Shown piece by piece: positions 1-9,759 of a DNA stretch of 22,270 nt. The notes under the pieces were generated by a model. The model worked only from the letters and a program-made list of their open reading frames with translations. It did not search any database and was not told the origin of the DNA. The translations under genes and the position numbers were made by a program. This DNA is from Pelargonium cotyledonis (Eukaryota > Streptophyta > Magnoliopsida > Geraniales > Geraniaceae), in contig JAYMTA010001035.1 of the NCBI GenBank assembly GCA_036897625.1, positions 1 through 22,270 on the forward strand, in the 5' to 3' direction. The first letter of the stretch is position 1. Every line of letters begins with the position of its first letter.

Positions 1-29
1 ACCAGCATGACCCTACCAACAGTCCAACA

Positions 30-200
30 CTATCGACCTAGATGACCTTGCCAAGCATGGGCCGCAGGATTGACCGAACGTCTAACAAAAGCAAATTTAA
101 TGTTTGCAAAATAATTCGATAAATCAAGGATATTAATTTTCGTTGAATCTGGAACAAACAGTCTTATCTTATCCCACAACAATATTACATAATAACATAA
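30..200 (-). mobile_element. Decayed RNase H-like fragment of a plant LINE-type retrotransposon
   Basis: Read on the reverse strand, this stretch encodes a segment ending in FAFVRRSVNPAAHA (about 54-95). It is preceded by a hydrophobic/acidic stretch including ILDLSNYFANI (about 99-131). The pattern F-x-FVRRS-x-N-x-x-AH is the usual end of the RNase H-like (RVT_3) domain of plant non-LTR retroelement proteins, which also occurs as stand-alone plant proteins. Only about 55 residues look related. No reverse transcriptase or endonuclease portion is seen, and the piece is cut by the window edge, so it is most likely a dead remnant. A fragment of a host RVT_3 gene is the alternative. Confidence 0.5.
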
Positions 201-297
201 GTACACAACCTCAAACTCACAAATTAACATAAGATAACAAACCAACAATTACATACAAATGAAACTAGAGTTGACATTTAAGCCCTACAAGTTGTGT

Positions 298-2701
298 TCA
301 TTTTGATTTGGAAGAAGCTTGGAGTACCAACTTGAAGGCATATTCTATGCAGGATTTGTATTTGTCCTGGACTATGAAACCTTTCTCATATCCAATGGTA
401 ACCTTCAGCTTTCCCATGTAACTAAGAATAGCTACTATTAGACTCTGCAAAATTCAAATATTAATTAGAATTTTCGAGTAATTACTTAGCTTTCAAGTCT
501 TTAACAATTGTACGTATTTCGCTCAACCGACTGAATACTGAATTGAATTAAACAAAATAATAATTATTATAAGTTGTAGTACCTCAGGCACGCCCGTGAC
601 TGTGAAGTAGATGCTGCTTACAGGATGATTAGCCAAAGCCACTTGCTCTAGCGGTCCAATTATATTTGAAATCGCCATGCTCGAATTCTTCAATGTGTTG
701 TGCACAACTTTAGCAGCTGCCTGCAATATGTACCATACACATCACAACTCTATATTTTGACGAAAACAATTACACAAAACATGATACATTAATTCAAGGT
801 TTTCAATGAATTTTATTTTGCAAGTACCTCAGGGCCTCGGTATTTTCGCAAGAACTCGAGGACTTTTGCAGTAAGAACAAAACCTAGAGATGATTTTCTG
901 ACCGTGAGTTTCTGCTGCGATTTACGCATGAATTCAAGTGGATTCGAATTCTCGGAATCGCCGAATTCGGGTACTGGTATGTGCAGAAATGCAAATTGGT
1001 TCCCCCATAGTGGCTTGGATCCACTAGGTTGCAGCATTTCCTCCACAGACTTGTAACCAACACTCATCCTAGTGTTGAGCAGCACCAATGCATTGATGCT
1101 TTTTTTGCTTGATTCGTCGTCGATTGCTTTCATGTATAATCGAGTCCCCAAGAATACTATTCCGGTTATCACATCATTTACTGTCTGTTAATTAGAAGAG
1201 ATCATAGAAAGAAAATAAGTTTGGTCGATCGTGACACCTTATATGGCAAAAAAACGAAAAACAGAAAAAACACTCAGTTGTTTCAGTCTAGAAATGTCGG
1301 GCAAAGAGTGATGATTATGATTGCTATGTTCCCTTAAATGTAAGAAACAGAAATGTGAGCAAACAGTTTGCACAAAAGTTTGGTGTGTGGTATTAATTTT
1401 CGAAAATATTATACCAAAGAAAGCCCTACAAATAAAAGAATAAGATAACTTCAGACTACCAGACAAGATTCGATGTCACATTAATTCACATGAAAAACAT
1501 ATATTCCACTTTATGCATATCAATATGCCTACTAATAATAGTTATTTAGAACAACTAAACCACCCAATAATAAACAAAAGAAGCATGTTTTTTCATTAGC
1601 AGGATCGTAGATTAATTAGCATTTGCAACATGTCGATAATAGAAGTTATTTAAAAGTTAAAACACATCACGTTTTTTTTAGTCTGTTCAATTTATAGAAT
1701 AAAAATAAAGAGTTTTGATTGTGACTTTTGTGAGTAGTCTCTTAGAAGCAAAGAACAAAAGAACTAAAAAGAAGAATCGAAAATGATCGAGACAACTATG
1801 TTAATTGTTAGCCTAACTTACCACTCCAAGATTGGACTGAATTTGTTTAATCTGGTCAAGAGAAAAAGTGATGGATGTGTTCATCATTGGAAGGTACTGC
1901 ACCAAAGGATTCCCAGATCTTATCGGTGACACCTCATCTTCCACAACACTGCTCTTGGCAAGGCTCCAACCAAAATCCATAATAGTATTGAAAACTGAAG
2001 AAAAAAACTGAGGCACAGTACTCATCAACACGTTCTTCTTCGTGTTTTGCTGCACCTTTTGTGATTTCCGGGAAGGAAAATGCATAGGCAGAGACGGATC
2101 ATCAGCTCTTTGCAGACAAGAAAGAAGAGCTCCCATGAGAGAATAGCCATCGCCAAGTGCATGGTGGATCTTGAACACCACAGTACCAGCTGCACCGGTA
2201 GTTGGGTATGTTACGAGGTGAACTTCCCACAATGGCTGGCTCTGCGGAAGCTCCTCGAGTCCTATGCTTGTCAAATACTCACTCATGTAGTCGTCGTAGC
2301 ATGTCGGAGACAACCCGGGCGGGAAGATAGGATACTTAACGTGGTTCTTGAGGTTCACTTCCACTTTCTTCCAATGTCTAGTTCCATTCTTGTCCGTAAC
2401 CTGTTTATGATCACAACCAGTCACTTTTTTTTAGCTACACTAACACCTGAAGAGAGGTTCGAACCTGAAACTGCATGACAATTGTTAACGAAAACATTGT
2501 ACGTACCATGATGGACGAGAAGCGGGGATTGATTGGGAGAAAAACATCCTTGAGAAGGGCCATGGTTGGCAAGTCATGGATGGGAGTCTCCATCTCCAAG
2601 ATGCCGATAACGCGCAGCGAAAGCACGGAGCTGTTGAAGTACTGAGCATTGGGACTAACAGGCATTGATCTATGATCATCTTCTTGCTGCTCAAACTCCA
2701 T
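298..2701 (-). CDS. WSD1-like: WSD1-like wax ester synthase/diacylglycerol acyltransferase, five exons, 471 aa
   Basis: Predicted bifunctional O-acyltransferase that joins acyl-CoA to a fatty alcohol (wax ester) or to diacylglycerol. Plant members act at the endoplasmic reticulum and supply cuticular waxes. Exons on the reverse strand are 2701-2507, 2400-1822, 1184-828, 720-583 and 444-298. All junctions are GT-AG and all joins are phase 0, giving 471 residues, close to Arabidopsis WSD1 (about 480). The catalytic motif HHALGDG lies at residues 144-150, within VVFKIHHALGDGYSLMG. The N-terminal PVSPNAQYFNSS-type segment and LPTMALLKDVFLPINPRFSS, and the C-terminal SNIIGP box (395-400), are typical of the family. 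The hydrophobic stretch DVITGIVFLGTRLYM could be membrane-associated. The start is the first ATG of the exon, and the duplicate copy shares the opening MEFEQ. A TATA-like ATAAATAAA lies about 40 bases upstream. Wax ester synthase versus DGAT preference cannot be told from sequence. Confidence 0.93.
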
Positions 2702-2737
2702 TGTTGTGTTGATGTGTTTTGCTTCACTTGCCTTGGA

Positions 2738-2746
2738 TTTATTTAT
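2738..2746 (-). promoter_or_regulatory. Possible TATA box of the intact WSD1-like gene
   Basis: The reverse strand reads ATAAATAAA, 37-45 bases before the ATG at 2701. The broken duplicate has a similar AT-rich box (AAATATAAA) at nearly the same distance from its own ATG, which favours shared promoter ancestry. The implied leader would be very short, so the true start site may be elsewhere. Confidence 0.35.
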
Positions 2747-2749
2747 GGG

Positions 2750-4610
2750 TGTCCAAAGTTTAGAAAGGTAGATGAAGTAGGTGTCAGTCCATTAATAAGA
2801 TTGTATTATGTTGTTAATTTCAATCTAACTACTTAAAGGGTACGGTGTCTACAACTCTATGCAATCATAAGAAGTAGAAATTGAGAAATAAATAAATAAT
2901 AAATGAGAGCAAAATTTTAGGTTAATATTTGTTTCCATTCACGAAAATATATGACTATATAAAAACAAAACTCAGGCTATTTCTCTTACCCAGTCATGGT
3001 GTTGGATGATATTTGTCTTGGTCCCTTCCGGTCCAGTCCAATGCGTGTCAACTTTATAAGGAAGAGAAAGCAAGACTTCAAATCATAAAAAGGCATTGTT
3101 GGAATTACTACATTTGCTATTTTATTTATTTTTATTTTTTTGAAAAAAGAAGAATATACCTATTTATTAGATTGATTTATTGTTACCTGCCTACAAATAT
3201 AAGTATTTGAGAGAACATTACACAACAAATTATTACAACTCAAAGGCGGGTATGGCGAAAATATAAATTGATATGTACAGAAGAATCGAAACTAGCAAGG
3301 GAATTTGAATTTCTAATAATATTGAAACAACTAAATTATGTAGTAAGAAAACTTGTTCGACAACAATGACATATATATCTAACAGAATAGGAATAATGAA
3401 TGATAGAATAGTAATATTGGCAATCATTCAAATATTTAGAGATGGAAAATACGAGACCTCACCAGATGGAAGAGCCACCATGATGATGAGAGGAATCCTT
3501 AGCTGCTCCCCCGGGTAGATATTCAAGGATGCCGGAACCCCAACACATAAAAATAGATCTCCAAAAGTCGTGGGAGAGAAGTTAACATATTTCTACTTCA
3601 TTATTATTTATACATTTTTTATATTAATGCAACATTTTTCTCCTCTCGCTACTATAAATCTTTCACTCATAAATGTTCTAAATTATTTGTTTTTATTCGC
3701 TAATAAAAATAAAAAATCTTAATACATAATGAAATAGTGTTAATCACCAAATATTATTGTTTGTTTATATACTTCATCCATTTCAAATTAAATGGAGATA
3801 GCATATCACAAATACTTTTACGGTCGTCCATAGCAATTTTTACTCTCTTTTCGATTATATACTTATATCATAAACTTTTTAAAGGTTGTTATACTTTAGA
3901 AGTATTTTTTTTTCTTCTAAGAAATGTCACGTCATTGTATTGAAATGGACTAAGTTATTAAATTGATCTGACAAATGCTCGGACCCTCCACATGCCTAAA
4001 TTACGATTACATATTAAATTGATTTTTACTATGTTTATCAACCTGACGTACAAAAAGGTACTGTTCTACAGACATTTGCTCCACCCGAAGGAACCTTCAA
4101 TTCCAATTATTTGGGGTTCAAATAATGCCCTCTTTTTGATTGATGAGTTGGGGACTTGGAGTGGGTGAGGCCATTTATACCATGGTTTCATTGTGGTCAA
4201 TTAGTAATTAAGTGATGGAACACCAAATTTATGGAAGATAACAAATATCTCAGCAATACTATCACTTGAATAAGTTTACAAGCGTTAGACATATTATAAA
4301 TTAACATTCAACTGATTGTTTTAATAAATTATACAGCGTTTGTCAAAATTCAATAATATTTTTCTGTAAAACATTGACAATTATGTATGAGCATGTCATA
4401 GATAATTGGGATCTATTAGTTCATCAATATGTCGCCACTTGTTTTATTCACCATTATCAAGTTGTAACTGATAAGTAATTGTCGTATCAGTATGATGACT
4501 TATCACATATGTTTATATTTTGAATATAACAAGTCAATATGCCAACATTTTTTTAATCATTTGATCTGAAATCATCAACAACATGTGATCATACACTCAC
4601 ATGCAAAAAT
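2750..4610. other. AT-rich intergenic region, no gene recognised
   Basis: No sustained coding potential is seen between the intact acyltransferase and the MITE at 4614. One GC-richer patch at about 3450-3590 holds a short reverse-strand reading frame, discussed under findings. A degraded end resembling other plant Stowaway termini (CATCCATTTCAAATTAAATGG, around 3776-3796) has no convincing partner end. Confidence 0.6.
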
Positions 4611-4613
4611 ATA

Positions 4614-4876
4614 CTTCCTCCGTCCCAAAATGAGTATCTTGTTTCTATTTTTTGTAAAAATTAAGAATTATAAGATAATTTAGTATGTTTCCAATATAAC
4701 TCTCACTTTCTCCAACTACACCCCATGTGCACCCAAGTGCAGATTTGCCCATGTGCATAAGTGATAAGGGTAATATGGGAAGAACAATAATATAATAGCA
4801 AAAAAATAGAAACAAGACACTCATTTTGGAATAAAAAATTTAAACAAACAAGACACTCATTTTGAGACGGATGGAG
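4614..4876. mobile_element. Stowaway-type (Tc1/mariner) MITE with a doubled right arm
   Basis: A 263-bp element bounded by TA on both sides (4612-4613 and 4877-4878), as expected for Tc1/mariner target duplication. The left end CTTCCTCCGTCCCAAAATGA and the inverse of the right end, CTCCATCCGTCTCAAAATGA, match at 17 of 20 positions and stay similar for about 12 more bases (TCTTGTTT). The CTCC(C/A)TCCGTC start is the signature of plant Stowaway elements. No coding capacity is present. The right arm contains AAACAAGACACTCATTTTG twice (4810-4828 and 4846-4864), 36 bases apart, so the left arm can pair with either copy. The inner copy pairs for longer because the flanking ATAGAAA also matches. Confidence 0.88.
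4810..4864. repeat. 36-bp direct duplication within the right arm of the Stowaway MITE
   Basis: Two identical 19-base copies of AAACAAGACACTCATTTTG start at 4810 and 4846. They are separated by an AT-rich spacer. Similar doubled arms occur in the elements at 15271 and 16216. Confidence 0.85.
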
Positions 4877-4889
4877 TATTATTCAGTAT

Positions 4890-5140
4890 TGACTGCAATT
4901 TTATTTATATTAAAAGTATACGAACACATGTATCACATGTATCGATCAACCATTTCATGCTGGTTCAACCCAGCAATACCTTATAAAGAAACCTGTTCAT
5001 AACAATTTTCACTTGACATGTCCAGTACTAGTAGGCTAGTAGCCCACTTATTGCTACATATATATCTAGTAGTATCATATATATATATATAATATTGGCT
5101 CATATTCTAATTACTAGCTATATATATACTGTAATATTTT
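4890..5140. other. AT-rich stretch with TA microsatellites, no gene
   Basis: This is the downstream flank of the broken acyltransferase copy. It contains TA runs (for example 5077-5093 and around 5120-5128) and the near-palindrome AGTACTAGTAGGCTAGTAG around 5024-5042. Nothing coding is visible. It probably includes the former 3' untranslated region of the pseudogene. Confidence 0.5.
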
Positions 5141-5145
5141 TATTC

Positions 5146-6897
5146 TCAATATTGTTGAGAATGTGTTTGGGTGGCCGCTTTGAGTATCATCTCAAATGCA
5201 CATTGGATGCTTTTCTTGAATGCATGCGGATCTATAAAATCTTTCTCACCTCCAACTGCAATCCTCAACTTCCCCATATAACTAACAATAGTTACTAAGA
5301 GACTCTGTATACATATTAGTTCACAAAAATGAGCAATTAGTGTACATAATCAACCATCTTTTATACATATTACATAAAAATACTTACATATATGAGGTGC
5401 ACCAAGCATCATAAAGTAGAGTCCGCTAATAGGATGATTAGCTAAAGACATCTCTTCAGCTGGCCCTATCATGTTTGATATTCCCATGCATGCTCGTGTT
5501 CTTCATCGTTCTATGAACATACTTAGCTGCAACCTGCATGCACCACCATCACCAATATTACTCCTATATCTATTAATGAAGAAAACAGGAACATAAAATT
5601 AACACCTGTACAAGTGTGCGCGCGCACACACATATTATATACCTCAGGGCCTCTGTATTTTCTCAGAAGCTCGAGGAGTCTTGCAATGAGTAGAAAACCT
5701 ATAGAGCTTCTCTTTGCTTTGATCATTTCTTGTGCTTGCCGGAAACATTGGAGTGGCTTTGAACCATCATGCTGAAGCATTTCCTTTACAGACTTGTAAC
5801 CATCAACCATCCTAGTGTTGAGCATCACCAACGCAGTGGACTTGCTTATCTTTGATGCATTATTGTCCATTGCATGCAAACAATCGAACACCCAAGAAAA
5901 CTATTCCGGTCACCACAAATCATTTATCGTCTGTCAAATAAAACTGATATTTGAAGTTCTTATTTATATTTTATATATTATATTTCAACAGTTGCAAAAT
6001 GACATGAATTAAAATCCTACCGCATTGAGATTGGTCTTGATTTGTTTAATTTGATCAAGAGAAAATTAATGTGATGGTGGTTATGGTGATTGGCAAGTAC
6101 TGCACCATGGGGTTCCCTGATCGTATCGATGTGGAGTCATCTTCCCTAAAACTGCTCTTTAGGAGGCTCAACCCAAAATCCGATATAGTGTTAAAGACTG
6201 AAGAGACAAGTCGAGGCAAAGCGTTGTTATAATCAGGTTGTGACGAGCGAGGTTTAGATGATGGAAAGGTCAATGGTAAAGAAGGATTGTCAGCTCTTTG
6301 TAGACAAGAAAGCACCCATGAGAGAGTAGCCATCACCAAGTGCATGGTGAAGCTTGAACACCAAAGTACCACTGGTTGTTGGATACTTAGCTTTATGATG
6401 AGAAGTTCCCACAATGGCTGGCTTTGTGGAAGCTGCTCTATTCCTATATTTGACAAGTACTCACTCAAGTATTTGTTGTAGGATTCAGGCGACAACCCGG
6501 CGGGGAAACATGGGATTTTAACATGGTCCTTGAGCTTTACTTCCACCCTCTTCCATTTCTTTGTCCCATTCTTGTCTGTAACCTATTTTCAAATCAAAAT
6601 TGGACATGATTAGCCACAAAAGACTACTGGTAAAGAGTAAAATGGAGGTGAGTCGAGATAAGTCATGCACCAAAAACGACGTATAGCTAGATAGAGAATA
6701 TGTACCATAACGGATGAGAAGCGAGGGTTGATGGGGAGGAAAACATCTTTGAGAAGGGTTATGGCTGGTAAATCGTTAAGGGGTAGCTTTGATTCAAGAA
6801 CACAGAGAATAAATACGGAGAGCACTGAGCTGTTCAAGTACTGCCCGTTTGGACTCACTGGCTCTAACCCATTCTACTCTTCTTGCTCAAACTCCAT
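5146..6897 (-). pseudogene. Broken tandem duplicate of the WSD1-like acyltransferase gene
   Basis: All five exons of the neighbouring intact gene have counterparts in the same order and orientation: about 6897-6706, 6582-6021, 5930-5643, 5533-5388 and 5304-5146. Most splice sites are still recognisable. Lesions include an in-frame TAG at codon 8 (6874-6876); a 5-base insertion (about 6385-6397) and a 5-base deletion (about 6306-6313) that throw the HHALGDG motif (6329-6349) out of frame; a 4-base insertion near the end of exon 2 (about 6062-6070) bringing an early TGA; small indels at the start of exon 3 (about 5875-5920); an in-frame loss of about 69 bases in exon 3 relative to the intact copy; and a CATG duplication in exon 4 (5485-5492). 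The exon 4 donor is also displaced. The last exon is intact in frame and ends at 5146. A functional acyltransferase is not expected. A non-coding transcript remains possible. Confidence 0.93.
6329..6349 (-). other. Relict HHALGDG catalytic motif, out of frame, in the pseudogene
   Basis: The reverse strand still encodes HHALGDG here, but in a different frame from the flanking exon 2 sequence. The compensating 5-base insertion upstream and 5-base deletion downstream restore the outer frame while replacing roughly 26 codons around the active site with unrelated residues. Confidence 0.85.
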
Positions 6898-6936
6898 TTT
6901 GTGTACACTACTAGCTTACTAATAACATGCCACAGT

Positions 6937-6945
6937 TTATATTTC
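6937..6945 (-). promoter_or_regulatory. TATA-like box upstream of the pseudogene
   Basis: The reverse strand reads AAATATAAA, 40-48 bases before the former ATG (6897). The spacing parallels that in the intact copy. It is probably a leftover of the duplicated promoter. Confidence 0.3.
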
Positions 6946-6949
6946 AGAG

Positions 6950-7640
6950 ATGGTAATTAAAGTTTTATTTCAATCAGTTATGTAATAATTAGTTGGAAAT
7001 TTGATTTTCGATACTATCAACGACATTCATTTAATTAGTTGAAAAAGAACATATCCTAAACAATAGGGGAGGCAAATGTGGGCCTATGTGCGACTCTTTA
7101 TGCCACCAACCTTTTACTACATACCATTTTCACATAAACAACGATCTAAGACTTGTAAACATTGGCTTTGTCCAACCCTAACTCTTCAACACATATTTTT
7201 TTTCTTAATCACGAGATTTTCGAAGTAAACCCATCTTCCACACGCGCGAGATTAGCACCTTTAAGTTATATAACACTTAAATTAATTAGTCTCTATTCAA
7301 GCAGGGTATGACCGCAAGGGCGACAAAATTATAAATTTTAACGCAATTGCATTCTATGAGACTCAAACTCGAGACTTCACGCTAAATAAAAACAAGTAAC
7401 TTCTTATCAGTATTGACTCAGTCTACACATTTAACTAGATAAAATTTATTTTTAAATTGTTTTTATATTTTATATTTTTAATAATATGTATAATATCTTT
7501 TGTTGTGCTCGGTACAATGTATATCTTCACTTTTTATTTTTGTGTATCACAGTATAAATTTTCATTGGTGGATAAAATTTCAATTAGTACAACAATAAAA
7601 CAAAGTTTAAGAAAGAAAGAAAAACCTATGACCGTTGAGT
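6950..7640. other. Intergenic region between acyltransferase pseudogene and phytocyanin gene
   Basis: No gene is recognised. The reverse strand around 7360-7375 reads AGTCTCGAGTTTGAGTCTC, which resembles the B box of tRNA-derived retroelements, but no clear A box or tail confirms a SINE. The rest is AT-rich without sustained coding potential. Confidence 0.5.
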
Positions 7641-7652
7641 GAGCGTGGTGCC

Positions 7653-7662
7653 GCCACGTGTC
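7653..7662 (+). promoter_or_regulatory. G-box/ABRE-like element upstream of the phytocyanin gene
   Basis: GCCACGTGTC contains the palindromic CACGTG core (7655-7660), bound in plants by bZIP and bHLH factors. It lies about 175 bases before the probable TATA box and 255 bases before the ATG. A W-box-like TTGAC/TGACG core follows at 7748-7753. Function is inferred from motif identity only. Confidence 0.45.
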
Positions 7663-7829
7663 AAAACCACCTCGAGGCAAGTGATGAAGTTTGAAGAAAC
7701 GCTCTCTGCATGTTGGAAGTACGTAACCAGAATATTCCAGCCTATCCTTGACGTGTATATTTCCATATATGAATCAGCCTCCACATTTTCCATGCTACCT
7801 CTTCAACGGTAACCTCTCCACCGTTTCTC

Positions 7830-7837
7830 TATTTATA
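7830..7837 (+). promoter_or_regulatory. Probable TATA box of the phytocyanin gene
   Basis: TATTTATA lies about 80 bases before the ATG. It is followed by a pyrimidine-rich leader with a TTC repeat (7877-7898), a common arrangement in plant 5' untranslated regions. Confidence 0.55.
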
Positions 7838-7915
7838 CATCTTCTTCTCTTTTGCTTTCCCAAATCTCACTATCCGCTTCTTCTTCTTCTTCTTCTTCAG
7901 CAACCAATCTTGAAA

Positions 7916-9327
7916 ATGGAGTTACAGAGAGTTGTTAGTTTGTTGTTGGTGTTGATCTCCATTAATGGGTTTGTTTCAATGTCGCAAGCTTACCAGTTCC
8001 ATATTGGTGGCAAACATGGCTGGGGCTCTCACCCTTCTGAAGATTTCAACGACTGGGCTGAGAGAAATAGGTTTCAAGTCAATGACACTCTACGTAAGCT
8101 TTTTCTTTTCTTTCTTCTTTCTACAGTACAGATTTGAATGAGTAGTACATATTTTTCTCAAAAGCATCCTTGTGAATGCATTTACTCTAGGACCAGTTTG
8201 ATTTGCGTGTAAAAATATAACTTTAATCCAAAAAGAGGCCTAACATTTATGTATAAATGAGTTTAACTCGTAACTTGTTTGATTTAACGAGTGTTCAGCG
8301 CTCACAACTCAATTCAAATTGATGGATTTGAGTAATATTAAAAAGTTTGTTTCAGATTCTAAAACAAAAGTTGTTTCAGATTCTCTTCACCTTCATTTAT
8401 TTGTAATTATATGTCATTTAAGAGAGGATGACACAATTTAACACATGTAAAACAGAATAATCAAAAGTCAATCCTCACTTCATGTTGGATGTATAACATT
8501 AATTATCTCTATAAAGAATAAAAAGAATGATGCTATTTATGTAAGTTTGAAAATTGCACTTATATCAATGCATGTTAGTCAAACGTTTGGTTCATTTCGA
8601 TTTTTCGTACTTTTAAGATAAAATTTATATTCAAATTTTCAAAATATAAATGAGTGTTAACATAATACAAATTTTTGAGATAAGATGTTAAATGTAAGCT
8701 TTTGAATTGATAATGTAACCTTTTTATTAGTCATAACAAACTTTTTACTCCCCACAAAATGTATCTTTTATGTGAAAAAATAGCTTAATTTCCTAAATAT
8801 ATATATTGCACATATAATTTGATATATACTTTGGTGCAGTTTTCAAGTACAAGAAAGGATCTGATTCAGTGTTGGTGGTGTCAGAAGACGATTACTACTC
8901 ATGCAACACCAAGAAACCAATGCTCTCACTAACCGACGGCCACTCCGTCTTCAAGATCAGCCACTCCGGTCCGTTTTTCTTCATTAGCGGCAACGCCAAA
9001 AACTGCAACAAAGGACAGCGACTCTATGTCGTTGTCCTGGCCGTCAGACACAAAACTCCCTGGAACTCTCCTCCGCCGATGGCCGCACCACCGATGGCCG
9101 CACCGCCACCTCAGCCCAAGAACCAGGCTCCTACCATGCCTCCCGTTGCACCCACTCCAAAATCTTGGAACCCATCAGCAGAGGCACCAAAAGCGGAAGC
9201 CACTGTGACGTCTCACTTGGAAGCTCCGGCGCCGGCTCCGGAAGGGAATGGTTCCGGTGCGGTTTCGGCTGGCTGGGTTTTGAGCATTGCTTGTGTTGTT
9301 GGGGTTATGAGTGTGGTATTTTGGTAA
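7916..9327 (+). CDS. ENODL: Early nodulin-like protein (phytocyanin family, GPI-anchored), two exons, 221 aa
   Basis: Exons are 7916-8093 and 8840-9327, with a phase-1 GT-AG intron of 746 bases. Residues 1-25 form a signal peptide ending SMSQA. Residues 26-127 form the plastocyanin-like domain (YQFHIGGKHGWG, DFNDWAERNRF, DTLLFKYKKGSDSVLVV, YYSCNTKKP, GPFFFISG, NCNKGQRLYVVV). C81 and C115, 34 apart, match the conserved disulfide. Compared with copper-binding stellacyanins, three of the four copper ligands are replaced (D68, S109, N114) and only Q119 remains, as is usual for ENODL proteins, so it should not bind copper. A proline/alanine-rich arabinogalactan-like region (about 130-200, with a PPMAAPPMAAPP repeat) is followed by a hydrophobic tail (VLSIACVVGVMSVVFW) after a GNGSG segment, a typical GPI-anchor signal. 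N56 lies in an NDT sequon. It probably acts at the outer plasma membrane. The precise role is unknown. Confidence 0.93.
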
Positions 9328-9759
9328 TTTTGAGTAAGTGTACTTATAAAGAAGTAATGATATCCATAAAGTTATAAGGGATAATGGTAATTTAATAAAC
9401 TATGTAATTTTTTTTTTATTGTCATCAATCATCATAGGAGAATAAACTTGTGGGTTTGGGTTTAGTTGATTTTTCATATAGCTAATTGTTTTTAATATTT
9501 TGGAAGAACAAATTAAATCTTTGAATAAATAAATAAATAAGCAGAGAAAAATAATTTAAGTAAAAGGAGAGGCCAAATTGGACATTACAGATCAAATTGA
9601 TCAATAACGACAGGTCGCTTCATTTTTTGGTTACCAAAAAAAATTCCTGCCCTAAAAAAACATCGTATTTTCAAACGCAAGTCCAAAATCACAAATCACG
9701 GTGACACATTCTCATAAACTGTTGAAAGCAAGCAAGCGACGAGCTCTTACTTCGATTCC
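9328..9759 (+). other. Phytocyanin 3' flank and Switch 2 promoter/leader
   Basis: Only 432 bases separate the two head-to-tail genes. Candidate polyadenylation signals for the phytocyanin transcript are AATAAAC (about 9394 and 9441) and a run of AATAAATAAATAAATAA near 9525-9540. No clear TATA box is seen for Switch 2, which is common for housekeeping genes. Confidence 0.45.

Noticed and set aside
2440-2475. Palindromic GGTTCGAACC resembling a tRNA/SINE B box in intron 1 of the acyltransferase
   Set aside because: The whole intron is only 106 bases, with no A box or target duplication, so a chance palindrome is simpler.
2080-2478. Forward open frame of 132 codons
   Set aside because: It lies antisense to exon 2 of the intact acyltransferase, has no recognisable motif, and mirrors the coding strand.
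3770-3960. Possible third Stowaway-like MITE
   Set aside because: The left end resembles a Stowaway terminus, but the proposed right end (around 3940-3960) matches over only about 11 bases and no TA-bounded closure is convincing.
5040-5130. TA-rich palindromic runs as a structural element
   Set aside because: They are ordinary TA microsatellites, common in plant intergenic DNA.
8340-8390. Direct repeat GTTTCAGATTCT in the phytocyanin intron
   Set aside because: It is a short two-copy duplication with no further structure. Slippage is sufficient.
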